Origin: Paenibacillus illinoisensis NBRC 15959 | GTDB taxonomy: Bacteria; Bacillota; Bacilli; Paenibacillales; Paenibacillaceae | Assembly: GCF_004000925.1 (NCBI RefSeq) | Contig: NZ_BIME01000012.1 | Coordinates: forward strand, 124,001-188,000 | Direction: 5' to 3' | Length of the DNA: 64,000 bases | Part shown: in pieces, positions 54,513 through 63,420 of the stretch | Numbering within the stretch: position 1 is the stretch's first letter | Layout of the letters: the number at the start of each line of letters is the position of its first letter | Position numbers and translations under genes: made by a program | Notes under the pieces: generated by a model | Database searches by the model: none | Told to the model about the DNA's origin: nothing | The model's input: only the letters and a program-made list of their open reading frames with translations

Positions 54513-55787
54513 ATGTACCCCGTGGATTCATTGCGAAAGCTTATACAAGACATCTTTGAGCAGAATTCGCTGATTACAGCGACCTGGAGCCAGCTGCGCA
54601 GACGGGACAATGTCTCGTATACCAAAGTGCAAGTCAAGCCGGTAACGCTGAAGAATCAGCTGCATTATCAATTCGCATTTCATTATAACAACAAAGTGCT
54701 GCACGAGAATTTGACTCCGGCTGAAGCGATAGAACGCATGACTTTGCTGTGCGAAGAGACGTTTCGTCAAGGGCTCCTCTGTACGACAGAGGCAGATTAT
54801 CAAATTTTGATCAGCAAAAAATATAAAGTATCCATTCTGACCAAATCTCCATCCAAGACGTCAGTGGATCTCTCGCATAACCGTAAGAAGCAATACGTGC
54901 TGGAAGAGGGAGTCCCTGTCTCGTTCCTGGTTGAACTGGGCATTATGAATGAAGAGGGGCGGGTATTGGCCCGTAAGTACGATAAATTCAGACAGATCAA
55001 TCGATTTCTTGAAATGGTACAGGATGTCATTCCGTATCTGCCTGAGGGACGTCCGCTTACCATCGTTGATTTTGGCTGCGGCAAGTCCTATCTGACCTTT
55101 GCCTTGTATCACTACTTGTCGGTACAACAGCGCAGATCGCTGAAGATCATCGGTCTTGACCTGAAAGCGGATGTCATTGAACATTGCAACGCTCTTGCAC
55201 AGAGGCTTCACTATGGTGATCTGAAGTTCCTGGTTGGTGATATTGCTGATTACGACGAGCTGAATGAAGTGGATATGGTCGTGACACTGCATGCCTGTGA
55301 TACCGCTACAGATGCGGCACTAGAGAAAGCTGTTCGCTGGGGCGCTTCAGTCATACTGTCCGTACCGTGCTGTCAGCATGAGCTGTTTGACCAGATTGAA
55401 TCTCCGGTAATGAATCCGTTATTGTCCCATGGTATTCTGAAGGAACGCTTCTCCGCACTGGCAACAGATGCCATTCGTGCGAAGCTTCTGGATCTGATGG
55501 GTTACAAAACGCAACTGCTGGAATTCATTGATATGGAGCATACACCCAAAAATATTCTGATTCGTGCTGTGCGTGGACAGGCGGGTCAAACGGCTGATAT
55601 GTGGAAGGAATACACAGAGTTCCGTGATTTCATACATGCGGATCCGTACTTGGAACGGGCTTGTGCAGACCTGCTGCCAGGTGGCGCCAATCCGATTGAA
55701 ACAGCAGAAGGCGATGTAACGGAAAATAATACAGATCGTTCAAACGGGAAATCGACAACCAGCCCAGACTCTTGTGACCACTGCTAA
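54513..55787 (+). CDS. Class I SAM-dependent methyltransferase
   Basis: A 424-residue protein with an N-terminal RNA-binding-like part (about 1-170) and a Rossmann methyltransferase domain. It shows motif I IVDFGCGKSYLTFALY, GLDLKADVIEHCN, VVTLHACDTATD and the motif SVPCCQHELF, which recalls the METTL25/Rrg1-like branch. RNA modification is likely but not shown. The start is uncertain: ATG 54513 lies next to AAAGTGAG, and GTG 54522 is possible. Confidence 0.82.
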   Translation: MYPVDSLRKLIQDIFEQNSLITATWSQLRRRDNVSYTKVQVKPVTLKNQLHYQFAFHYNNKVLHENLTPAEAIERMTLLCEETFRQGLLCTTEADYQILISKKYKVSILTKSPSKTSVDLSHNRKKQYVLEEGVPVSFLVELGIMNEEGRVLARKYDKFRQINRFLEMVQDVIPYLPEGRPLTIVDFGCGKSYLTFALYHYLSVQQRRSLKIIGLDLKADVIEHCNALAQRLHYGDLKFLVGDIADYDELNEVDMVVTLHACDTATDAALEKAVRWGASVILSVPCCQHELFDQIESPVMNPLLSHGILKERFSALATDAIRAKLLDLMGYKTQLLEFIDMEHTPKNILIRAVRGQAGQTADMWKEYTEFRDFIHADPYLERACADLLPGGANPIETAEGDVTENNTDRSNGKSTTSPDSCDHC

Positions 55788-55918
55788 ATTTCGCAAAGCG
55801 CTAACCATAGTTGGCTGATGGTCTGCCATGTCCAGGAATGGACATACTGGTATGAGGGTCCCGTTATGGAAACGAATAAACGATTGTGCTTTATATGAAT
55901 GAAAAGGATGACGGCGAG

Positions 55919-55962
55919 ACATAAGACAGGAGACCCTATGAGGGTCTTCTGTCTTTTTTTGT
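55919..55962 (+). terminator. Terminator
   Basis: AAGACAGGAGACCCT pairs with AGGGTCTTCTGTCTT and then seven T. Ends the methyltransferase transcript. Confidence 0.88.
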
Positions 55963-56050
55963 ATGTCATGCGTGCTGATTGCGAATGAAATGCAGCATGG
56001 GAGATTTGCACTGTTTGTTCCATAAAAGAAGTTGGGAAGGAGGTAGGCAA

Positions 56051-58450
56051 TTGCAGCAGGGAAACAGCGATCACATGGTTGAGCATCAGAAGGGTAAGAA
56101 TCGAGCGGAAATAAAGACGAATGTATGTAGCGCTGTGCCAATATCCGTTACGGATGCAGGAGACCTGAACTTGAGTTGCGAGTTTAAACAAGCGAAGACG
56201 AAGACATTTGGGTTGGATACATCGGCATTAACGATAATATTGGGCGTGATGGGTACGATCATGTTGTTGGCTGCATGTCTGGGTCGGGGGCTATATTTTC
56301 CTTTCGATGTGTACGGGGTCATTTTGTTCTCTTCGGCGAGCCTTCTCACGGGAGCGATCATGCTCCTTCTTTTACGTATATTGCGGAGTAAGAAAAATAA
56401 CGTACTGAAAAATCGCTTAAGTTACGATATACACAGTAATGAAGAAATGAAAATAAGATATTGGCATATGAATCTTAATGGCTGGATCATCTGGCCCATC
56501 ATTATGATGGTTTGTTATGGCCTGCATGCCTGTTTGGGTTCTGTAAGCACACAGGGCAGCATGGATGAAATGCTGCGGTGGAGTTTGCTGGCTATCTTTG
56601 CCCTGCTCGCAGGGATGCTGGCCTCGTGTGCTCACGGTGTGCGATGGTTCGCCGTTGGATGGCAGGCTGTAGGGAGCCTGCTTGTGTTCAGCGGCCTGCT
56701 TGCGGTGTGCGGCGTGCTGCCGCTGCCTTTCGCGGTCATGCGAACCGCCGACCCCGAGATCAGCTCCGCCGGTGCGAGGCTCGGCGGACTGCTGCAGTAC
56801 CCCAATGCGTACGGCGCCGTTGTAGGCATGTACGCATTGGAGCGGCTGGCTGCAGTCGCGCGTGCCATGGCCCGTCCCGTGACGGCCTGGCGCCTTATCG
56901 CTGCCGCGCTGCCGCTTATGCCCGCGCAAGCCGCGCTCCTGCTGAGCGAGTCGCGCGGCGCCTGGCTGGCGACAGGCATCGCCGCCGCCAGCGCCTTCGC
57001 CTGGCAGCGGCGCGGAGACCGCCTGCTGCTGCTGCTGGCCATGGCCGCGCCCCTGGCTAGCGCGGCCTGGCTGTACCGCCAGCTGGCTGCTGCCCAGCTG
57101 GCGCCTGCACCTGTGCCCGGCCTGCTGGCCCTGGCCGGGGCATGGGCAGCTGCGCTGCTCGGCACGCTGCTGCTGTGCCGCCTGTGGCACAGCGGCGCCA
57201 GGGCGCGCGCCGCTGCCTTGACGGCCATGGCACTGGCGGTTACCACCGCCGCCATGCTGGCCGTGGCCTCCACCGCCGAACGACTCGCGGCAGGTGTCGG
57301 CACCGGGCTGTCCCGCCTCCGTATGTGGCGGGACGCCCTGGAGCTCTGGTCCGGGGCCGCATGGCTTGGCCACGGGGGAGATACATGGCGCAGCATGTTT
57401 CGCGCCATCCAATCCTCGCCGTATGTCGGAGGCGAGGTCCACAACGGCCTGATCGACATTGCCCTTGATACAGGCCTGATCGGCCTAATAATGATCGGTG
57501 CCTGGTTTGCTTTTACCATTCGTAATACCGTGAAATACGCAGCACACTTAATGCCCTCCGTGCTTGTTTTTGTTTTGCATGGGATTATGGATTTTGACTG
57601 GAGCTTCACATTGGTCTGGATGCTGTTTATCTGGCTGGGAGCTTGGTCATACGCATATAAAAATGAACAGCGTATAGCCACTACGGACGAGCATGCTGTA
57701 ATCCAGGCGAGAGAGGTACCAGCCGTTTTTACGAACGAACGCTCAGTACAACCATCGCTTCTGTCCAAAGGGCTTTCATATCAGGTTATGCCAACAATGC
57801 GGACAATACCATGGTTGCCTGCCCTGGCCATCCTGATTTGGCTTGGGGGGACCGTCTGGCTGGCGGGGCGTAATGCCGTGGCGGAAGTAGAGTATCGTTT
57901 GGCTGAATCTGCGCCGCAAGAATTAATTCAGCATAGGGCAGAATTGACGGCTGCATTTCACGCAAATCCATACCGACCGGAGATTGCCATCTCTCTTTCA
58001 CGTACTCTTACAGCCAATGATGCAGAGAAACTGCTGAGGAGCAGCTTGTCCCACTCCCCGGCAGAGCCGCGGCTCTACCAGGAGCTGGGGAAACTAGCAG
58101 CCCAAGCAGGGCAGGGAGTGCAGGCTGGCAAGTACTTTGAACAAGCAGTTGCATTGAATCGGTATGATACCCATTTTCAGTCCGCAGCTTTGTACTGGAT
58201 GATTCATGCATCACGTCAGGAATGGGCTGCCGGTTACACGAACCGAGCCAGGCAGACTGCCGCTGCAGGGGTGCGAATGTATGAGCATTACGAACAGTTG
58301 AGTGCCACAGTGGCTGCAGGAAAGGCACGTAATGATCGCCAGTTTACCTTAGATGACGATGCTGCCATTTACATCACTCATTTACGTATTCTTGCATCAA
58401 CTGCCGTTCCTCAGGAATGGACCAGACAGACCAACAAACCACCTGGGTAA
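56051..58450 (+). CDS. O-antigen-ligase-like membrane protein with TPR tail
   Basis: A 799-residue protein starting with TTG 56051 after GGAAGGAGG. Residues about 55-115 and 150-555 contain some 12 helices. The WzyC/O-antigen ligase region includes LLQYPNAYGAVVGMYAL, LSESRGAWLA and VGGEVHNGLIDIALDTGLIGL. The C-terminal about 170 residues are TPR-like (LLRSSLSHSPAEPRLYQELG). Bases about 56640-57450 are extremely GC-rich compared with both ends. It would join or polymerise glycans at the outer membrane face; acceptor unknown. Confidence 0.8.
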   Translation: MQQGNSDHMVEHQKGKNRAEIKTNVCSAVPISVTDAGDLNLSCEFKQAKTKTFGLDTSALTIILGVMGTIMLLAACLGRGLYFPFDVYGVILFSSASLLTGAIMLLLLRILRSKKNNVLKNRLSYDIHSNEEMKIRYWHMNLNGWIIWPIIMMVCYGLHACLGSVSTQGSMDEMLRWSLLAIFALLAGMLASCAHGVRWFAVGWQAVGSLLVFSGLLAVCGVLPLPFAVMRTADPEISSAGARLGGLLQYPNAYGAVVGMYALERLAAVARAMARPVTAWRLIAAALPLMPAQAALLLSESRGAWLATGIAAASAFAWQRRGDRLLLLLAMAAPLASAAWLYRQLAAAQLAPAPVPGLLALAGAWAAALLGTLLLCRLWHSGARARAAALTAMALAVTTAAMLAVASTAERLAAGVGTGLSRLRMWRDALELWSGAAWLGHGGDTWRSMFRAIQSSPYVGGEVHNGLIDIALDTGLIGLIMIGAWFAFTIRNTVKYAAHLMPSVLVFVLHGIMDFDWSFTLVWMLFIWLGAWSYAYKNEQRIATTDEHAVIQAREVPAVFTNERSVQPSLLSKGLSYQVMPTMRTIPWLPALAILIWLGGTVWLAGRNAVAEVEYRLAESAPQELIQHRAELTAAFHANPYRPEIAISLSRTLTANDAEKLLRSSLSHSPAEPRLYQELGKLAAQAGQGVQAGKYFEQAVALNRYDTHFQSAALYWMIHASRQEWAAGYTNRARQTAAAGVRMYEHYEQLSATVAAGKARNDRQFTLDDDAAIYITHLRILASTAVPQEWTRQTNKPPG

Positions 58451-58560
58451 CGCCTGCTTCTTGCTTCTCTTAAACATGAATTATGGCGGGTCTGCTCAAG
58501 GAACATTTCCTTGTTCTGTGCATGCTTCTTCCTGTAGGAAATGCTCTGAATCCTCTGTAT

Positions 58561-58908
58561 CTACAGACGATATCCGCCAAATGCCTGCTGAAATGCAGCC
58601 TGAAGGGGTTCAATGTCCACATTCCATAGAGAGGCTATATCTGCACTGACGTCATTGTTCCACCACTCGCATAATTTCTTTCGATTGTCTCGGTTTTCAC
58701 CGATCCAGAGCAGATTGGCAATTACTTTTCCATAATAGAGTTCTTCCGCCTGTTTCATCTGATCGGGAGAAATGTAGACTTTCAGCCGTTTTGCTGTCCG
58801 GTACAGCTCCTTACTGCAAGCTCTGCGAATCCCTCTCGCGGAAGGTAACTTCTGGCTAGGGTTGCTATGTTTGACCGGGGGAGTACCGGGTGTTGATTTG
58901 GGTGACAT
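58561..58908 (-). CDS. Unknown basic protein
   Basis: A 115-residue protein. A Pro/Ser/Lys-rich start precedes KLPSARGIRRACSKELYRTAKRLKVYISP, and WIGENRDNRKKLCEWWNN in the C-terminal part. Four Trp and many Arg/Lys. ATG 58908 follows GGAGAGGAG. No membrane segment or known domain recognised. Convergent with the O-antigen-ligase-like gene and divergent from dedA. Confidence 0.65.
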   Translation of the reverse strand: MSPKSTPGTPPVKHSNPSQKLPSARGIRRACSKELYRTAKRLKVYISPDQMKQAEELYYGKVIANLLWIGENRDNRKKLCEWWNNDVSADIASLWNVDIEPLQAAFQQAFGGYRL

Positions 58909-59069
58909 CTTCTCACGCTCCTCTCCCGATACCATATGCGAAGGATGACTTGCAGGACACTAACCCGGGTCGATCAAGTAGCAACAAACTGCAGCCCTGT
59001 GCTAAAATAGGGACGAACATCCATGGTGCTGCGGAGCACCGCCAATCAGGATGAAGAAAGAGGGTCGAG

Positions 59070-59684
59070 ATGGACGTTATTCATAACATTGTCGGTCAAT
59101 TGTTCGACTGGATTCAGAGCCTTGGATACTTTGGAATTATGCTGGGATTAATGCTCGAGGTCATCCCCAGTGAAATTGTACTGGCATATGGAGGATTTCT
59201 CGTTTCACAGGGCAATATCAATTTCTTTGGTGCTATGATATTCGGTACCGTGGGCGGTGTAGCAGCCCAGCTCTTTATTTACTGGATTGGCCGTTATGGC
59301 GGCAGACCTGTGCTGGAACGTTACGGGAAATACATACTGATCCAGAAAAAACACATCGACCATTCCGAGGAGTGGTTTCGCAAGTATGGAACAGGTGTCA
59401 TTTTCACGGCGCGTTTTGTTCCGGTTGTGCGTCATGCCATCTCGATTCCTGCAGGCATATCTAAAATGCATACAGGAAGATTCATTCTGCTGACAACACT
59501 TGCTGTTATACCTTGGACTGCATTGTTTATATATTTAGGGATGGTACTCGGAGACCAATGGGAACATATTAACGAAAAAGCAGCACCTTACATTATGCCG
59601 ATTCTGCTCGTTGCACTCGCACTTATGATTATTTATGTACTTATTAAATGGATGAATGTTCGAAAAAAGAGAGGAAGTGTCTAG
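59070..59684 (+). CDS. DedA family membrane protein
   Basis: A 204-residue DedA/SNARE-associated protein with about five helices. Landmarks are MLEVIPSEIVLAYGGFLVSQG, GRYGGRPVLERYGKYI and FTARFVPVVRHAISIPAG, the last with the conserved arginines. The family includes undecaprenyl-phosphate and other lipid flippases. ATG follows AAGAGGGT. Next gene begins 2 bases after its stop, so the two are co-transcribed. Confidence 0.9.
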   Translation: MDVIHNIVGQLFDWIQSLGYFGIMLGLMLEVIPSEIVLAYGGFLVSQGNINFFGAMIFGTVGGVAAQLFIYWIGRYGGRPVLERYGKYILIQKKHIDHSEEWFRKYGTGVIFTARFVPVVRHAISIPAGISKMHTGRFILLTTLAVIPWTALFIYLGMVLGDQWEHINEKAAPYIMPILLVALALMIIYVLIKWMNVRKKRGSV

Positions 59685-59686
59685 TT

Positions 59687-60256
59687 ATGGGTAAACCAAA
59701 CTTGTCTCACAAATTCGGTAAGGGTCTGCCGCCGAAGGAATTCATTGAGAGCATGACCAAAAACCAAAGCGAATTTCAAAAGAACTATGACAGCTTCACA
59801 TGGCCAAGCGAAGAGGATCGCGAGTTTTTCGAGAGCTTGAACCACCGCGATGATCTGCGTGTTTTGATTTTGGCTGCTGACTGGTGTGGGGATGTTGTTC
59901 GCAACATACCTGTGGTATTCCAGGCGCTGGAGATCTCGGGCATTCCAACCGAAGTTTTGATTATGGAAAATCATCCTGAAGTGATGGATGAATTCCTTAC
60001 GATGGGCGGCCGTTCCGTACCTATCGTTATTTTTGCCGATACAGGCGGGCATGTGCTGGGCCAATGGGGACCACGCCCTCAGCATGTACAGGAAGTCATG
60101 GTTGAATTTAAACGCGAGAACCCAGATCGTGATGCAGCTGATTATCAGGAGAAGATGGCTGTAGTACGTCAGGAAATCGGTAAACGCTATGGGGAAGGAA
60201 CGGAGTCGCATGCAGTCATTATTCGTGAGCTGCGTGAACTGATTTCGGGTTACTAA
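59687..60256 (+). CDS. Thioredoxin-like protein with a single-cysteine site
   Basis: A 189-residue thioredoxin-fold protein. The active-site region reads ILAADWCGDVVRN: Cys67 is kept but the usual second cysteine is Val70. The cis-proline segment is GGRSVPIVIFAD. Such proteins cannot act as classic dithiol oxidoreductases. ATG 59687 lies just after the dedA stop with AGAGGAAG; an MBL hydrolase gene follows 6 bases later, all in one operon. Confidence 0.82.
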   Translation: MGKPNLSHKFGKGLPPKEFIESMTKNQSEFQKNYDSFTWPSEEDREFFESLNHRDDLRVLILAADWCGDVVRNIPVVFQALEISGIPTEVLIMENHPEVMDEFLTMGGRSVPIVIFADTGGHVLGQWGPRPQHVQEVMVEFKRENPDRDAADYQEKMAVVRQEIGKRYGEGTESHAVIIRELRELISGY

Positions 60257-60262
60257 TCCAAG

Positions 60263-60895
60263 ATGCTTAACATTCGTACATTTACACTCGGTCCGCTCCA
60301 GACGAATGCATATCTGCTGCAAGGGGAAGATCCGGGGAAAGCCGTTATCATTGATCCGGGCATGAACCCGGGTCCGCTGCTCAAAGCCATTCAAGACCTG
60401 GAAATTGAAGCGATTTTACTGACACATGCTCATTTTGATCATATGGGCGGTGTGGACGAAATTCGCAAATTGAAGGGCTGTCCAGTCTATTTGCATGATC
60501 TGGAGAGTGACTGGCTCACCTCTCCCAAACTGAATGGATCGTTGAACTGGCCGCAGGCTTCACCGCCTCTTTCGACAGATCCTGCAGAATATGCGATGGA
60601 TGAAGGACAGACCCTCCAGTTTGTTGGGCATACTTTTAAGGTATATCATACACCTGGACATTCCCCAGGCAGCGTAAGCCTGCTGTGTGGTAATGATTTG
60701 TTTGCAGGAGACGTTCTGTTCCGTATGGGCGTAGGGAGAACGGATCTGACGGGTGGACGGGAACGAGACTTGATCGATTCGATTCAAAACAAGCTGTATA
60801 CCTTTGCTGATGAAGTGAAGGTATACCCAGGTCATGGTCCTAAGACAACCATCGGTTATGAGAAGCAGAATAATCCTTACGTTTCTGCAAGATGA
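60263..60895 (+). CDS. MBL-fold hydrolase, YqgX/glyoxalase II-like
   Basis: A 210-residue zinc hydrolase with LTHAHFDHMGGVDEI (HxHxDH), HTPGHSPGSVSL, FAGDVLF and PGHGPKTTIGYE. It fits the short YqgX branch of hydroxyacylglutathione-hydrolase-like enzymes; in Firmicutes the true thiol (bacillithiol or persulfide) is unclear. It lies six bases after the thioredoxin-like gene and has no separate ribosome site, suggesting coupling. Confidence 0.88.
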   Translation: MLNIRTFTLGPLQTNAYLLQGEDPGKAVIIDPGMNPGPLLKAIQDLEIEAILLTHAHFDHMGGVDEIRKLKGCPVYLHDLESDWLTSPKLNGSLNWPQASPPLSTDPAEYAMDEGQTLQFVGHTFKVYHTPGHSPGSVSLLCGNDLFAGDVLFRMGVGRTDLTGGRERDLIDSIQNKLYTFADEVKVYPGHGPKTTIGYEKQNNPYVSAR

Positions 60896-61228
60896 TCGAC
60901 ATTTAAGTGAAGAAAGTCTGGACAAGTGACAATTTTTTCATTAGAATAGCAATTAGTTGTTACAAGCGTTAAGGCATCATCTAACTAAAGCTTTAAATAG
61001 CAGTACCCTAACTTGCGAAGCACGCAGACTGTGGTCTATACCCGGTTTGCGTTCTTTTTTTATTTTCAGCAATATTGGCAAGGGACGAGTCATCCAGATA
61101 CAACTTACATAAGAAAAGTCATTGTAATGCAGACAGTTTTGGATTTGAATAGCAAGTAATTGGAACGGGACCTTAGAACGTAGTATTTAATTGGTGAAGC
61201 ATGAGGAACAAGAGAGCGGGGAGAAGAA
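60896..61228. other. Intergenic region with one terminator
   Basis: No gene seen. ACGCAGACTG pairs with CCGGTTTGCGT (61022-61052) before eight T, ending the dedA operon. The rest is AT-rich. AGTAATTGGAACGGGACC near 61157 is unremarkable. Confidence 0.6.
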
Positions 61229-61483
61229 GTGGAGAAAAAGCGCGTTATACCTTTTGAACGCCGTGCCAAGTATTCAGCAATGGAAGAGACTCGCCGGGTG
61301 ATGATGGATACGGGCAAGCTTGAATTAGCAACGAATCGTCCTCAACTACATAGCTACAGAAGCAAGGCAATGCATGAACCTTTGGAACAGCAGCAAAATA
61401 TATGGAGAAGTCGAGTTTTGAGCAGCGGAGCCCGCAACCAGCCGTGGTTCGACAAGCTGCAGGAATACCGGAATGAAGTCTGA
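61229..61483 (+). CDS. Small charged protein, unknown
   Basis: An 84-residue basic, hydrophilic protein (KKRVIPFERRAKYSAMEETRR at the start, RSRVLSSGARNQPWF near the end). GTG 61229 follows GGGGAGAAGAA. No membrane helix or known domain. It lies before the sigY operon but is separated by the ECF promoter. Confidence 0.6.
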   Translation: MEKKRVIPFERRAKYSAMEETRRVMMDTGKLELATNRPQLHSYRSKAMHEPLEQQQNIWRSRVLSSGARNQPWFDKLQEYRNEV

Positions 61484-61526
61484 TTGCCCGGGAAATTGTC
61501 GGCTTCAGATTTTTTTGTAATTCATT

Positions 61527-61552
61527 TGAACGTTTATGCAGAGACTGTCGTA
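61527..61552 (+). promoter_or_regulatory. ECF (SigY-type) promoter
   Basis: TGAACG (61527-61532), 16 bases, CGTA (61549-61552). The B. subtilis SigY autoregulatory promoter has TGAACG and CGTC-like boxes at about the same spacing. It lies about 40 bases before the sigY ATG. Confidence 0.72.
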
Positions 61553-61592
61553 TTAACACAAGAATGAATGGGAAGCAGAGGTGAAGAACCAG

Positions 61593-62120
61593 ATGGAAGC
61601 AGCCGAACTGGAAGAGGTCCGCAGGGCAGCAGCAGGAGATGATGCTGCGCTGGCGGCGCTGCTTCAACGTCATTATGCTTTCGTGTACAAATACTTGGTC
61701 AAGGTTACGATGGATCCAAACGCTGCTGAAGAAACCGTTCAGGATACGATGATTCGATGTATGGAAAACATTGATCGTTATGACGGTTCGTCTGCCTTTT
61801 CATCCTGGATGATTACCATTGCTACACGCATCTATATTGACAAGACAAGGCGTAAGAAAAGAGAAAATGGCTGGTTGGATATGATCCGTAGTGAAGCCGT
61901 CAGACGATTCCGATGGCAGTTTGAGAGCCGGAATGAAGAATGGACGGACGTTATGGATGCCATGACCAGATTAACGCCGGAACACCGTGTTGCTGTACTG
62001 TTGAAGCACTATTATGGCTATGGTTATGATGAGATTGGAGAAATGCTCGGTATTCCAGCCGGAACGGCGAAATCACGAACGGCCTATGGCCTTCGTCAAT
62101 TGAGAAAGGAGTTGGGATAA
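61593..62120 (+). CDS. sigY: ECF sigma factor SigY
   Basis: A 175-residue ECF sigma factor. Region 2: DDAALAALLQRHYAFVYKYL, AEETVQDTMIRCMENIDRYDG, SSWMITIATRIYIDKTRRKK. Region 4: LTPEHRVAVLLKHYYGYGYD then EIGEMLGIPAGTAKSRTAY. The two genes after it match yxlC and yxlD, fixing the SigY identity. ATG 61593 follows GAGGTG by 9 bases. SigY is normally kept inactive by its yxl partners. Confidence 0.88.
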   Translation: MEAAELEEVRRAAAGDDAALAALLQRHYAFVYKYLVKVTMDPNAAEETVQDTMIRCMENIDRYDGSSAFSSWMITIATRIYIDKTRRKKRENGWLDMIRSEAVRRFRWQFESRNEEWTDVMDAMTRLTPEHRVAVLLKHYYGYGYDEIGEMLGIPAGTAKSRTAYGLRQLRKELG

Positions 62121-62122
62121 GC

Positions 62123-62461
62123 ATGAGCAGGACGGATGAACAAGATGAGCAAGAGCTCCTTGAACGACTGCAGCAGCAGATGAAAGTGCTGGATGACGCG
62201 TATGAGCCAGTGAGTGTACCTTCATTGGCCTCGCTGGAAGTGCAGGTCAGAGAACGAAGACGAATCAAACGCCGTAAGAATCTGATCGAGATGATTTTGT
62301 TCTGGGTGATCGGGCTGATGGTCATTGCTTCTGGGGCGCTGCTGTTCCTGTCTGCTCCAGCTCTTTATGTGGGTATCCAGGCTGTTGGTGTAGCAGCAGC
62401 AGTGACAGCAGCAATCATATGGGCGGGCAAACATCGGAAGGAGGAGGCTTCTCATGAATAA
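62123..62461 (+). CDS. yxlC: YxlC-like SigY-operon protein
   Basis: A 112-residue protein with an N-terminal acidic helix (DEQELLERLQQQMKVLDDAY), a basic stretch (RERRRIKRRKN) and two helices. This is the DUF5345/YxlC pattern. In B. subtilis YxlC helps restrain SigY. It begins two bases after the sigY stop and overlaps yxlD by eight bases, so it is translationally coupled. Confidence 0.85.
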   Translation: MSRTDEQDEQELLERLQQQMKVLDDAYEPVSVPSLASLEVQVRERRRIKRRKNLIEMILFWVIGLMVIASGALLFLSAPALYVGIQAVGVAAAVTAAIIWAGKHRKEEASHE

Positions 62462-62669
62462 TATGCATTATTCGTTAAATGAGATTTCTCCCATCTGGAT
62501 GATATTGATCGCAATCCTATTGTTCGTGCAAGGGACATGGATTTTTCAGGATGCTCGTAAACGTGGGCGTTTCCCCTGGTTATGGGGATTATGGGGGATC
62601 ACCGGATTCCCGACACCACTCATTGTATATTGGTTCGTAGTTATTCGATCAGGTCGCAGACGGTCCTAG
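62454..62669 (+). CDS. yxlD: YxlD-like SigY-operon protein
   Basis: A 71-residue protein with two membrane helices (IWMILIAILLFVQGTWIF and TPLIVYWFVVIRS) joined by QDARKRGRFPWLWGLWG. B. subtilis YxlD is required for SigY inhibition. ATG follows GGAGGAGG inside yxlC. The remaining yxlEFG-sigY genes known from B. subtilis are not present here, so the operon is shorter. Confidence 0.85.
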   Translation: MNNMHYSLNEISPIWMILIAILLFVQGTWIFQDARKRGRFPWLWGLWGITGFPTPLIVYWFVVIRSGRRRS

Positions 62670-62816
62670 CCTATATAATGGACGAATGATAATTTGGTGA
62701 TTAAAAAAGATTTTGCACAAATATGTTGCTTAATTCTAGTAATCGTAGACATCGTTATTCTTTTCTAGTAGACTATACAAATAAATATGAAAGATAGACT
62801 ACCAGGAGGTTAGACG

Positions 62817-63200
62817 ATGCTGCGATTAGGAGAAAAGGTTGTCATCGTCGCGGATGCGTTTGAGCAGAATCTTCCTGTGGGGGAATATGGTTACATCATC
62901 GCTTATGACCGGAATCCGGACAATGCGTTCGATTACGTGCTTCGAGTGCCGCAGGTGAACCGGAACTTTTTTGTTCCATCCGGCGACGTCGATCTGGAAG
63001 AGGTTCTGCTGAAGCAGGAAGCTGAGCGGGTCGAGCGAGAAGCGTTGATAGATTACGCCCTTGCGACACACAACGAGAAACTGTTTCATCATCTGATGAA
63101 CGGAGATATTCAAGCTGTGGAAGAGGAAGAGGAAACCGCGAACGATGTTATGTCACAGGCGGATTTTATAAAGCAGGTTAATCTGCGTGCATGGATTTAA
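62817..63200 (+). CDS. Conserved-looking 127-residue protein, unknown
   Basis: ATG 62817 follows CCAGGAGG, a strong site. The N-terminal half is beta-rich, KOW/SH3-like (LRLGEKVVIVADAF, VGEYGYIIAYDRN, VPSGDVDLEE). The C-terminal half is helical and acidic (EEEEETAND). Codon use fits a real gene. It is a single-gene unit ahead of a terminator. I cannot name a family. Confidence 0.72.
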   Translation: MLRLGEKVVIVADAFEQNLPVGEYGYIIAYDRNPDNAFDYVLRVPQVNRNFFVPSGDVDLEEVLLKQEAERVEREALIDYALATHNEKLFHHLMNGDIQAVEEEEETANDVMSQADFIKQVNLRAWI

Positions 63201-63207
63201 GATCTAG

Positions 63208-63236
63208 AGAGTCGGCTGATGCCGGCTCTTTTTTGA
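63208..63236 (+). terminator. Terminator
   Basis: AGAGTCGGC, loop TGAT, GCCGGCTCT, then six T. Confidence 0.88.
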
Positions 63237-63298
63237 TATTTGCATGAGCTCCGTGGATTGGGGTTATTTTGCTTATTAGACAAGTCAGGTCATTTGCA

Positions 63299-63327
63299 TT
63301 GAATTGTCGAACCATCTCCCCTATAAT
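63299..63327 (+). promoter_or_regulatory. SigA promoter of gatCA
   Basis: TTGAAT (63299-63304), 17 bases, TATAAT (63322-63327). A 90-base leader follows; I saw no T-box or other riboswitch in it. Confidence 0.85.
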
Positions 63328-63420
63328 GAAAAAAGTTATCTTGGGACTTTAGCCCGTTAAACGAGCGATTCGTTTCAGGCAGTTTCGGGAAGTTGAACGA
63401 AATGAAGGAGGCATCCGGAA

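Noticed and set aside
56417..57768. Two long minus-strand frames over the O-antigen-ligase-like gene
   Set aside because: They arise because stop codons are rare in the very GC-rich stretch; repeats of Ala, Gly and Gln and no ribosome site.
63328..63420. T-box leader before gatC
   Set aside because: No T-box sequence, specifier hairpin or terminator; the leader is only about 90 bases.
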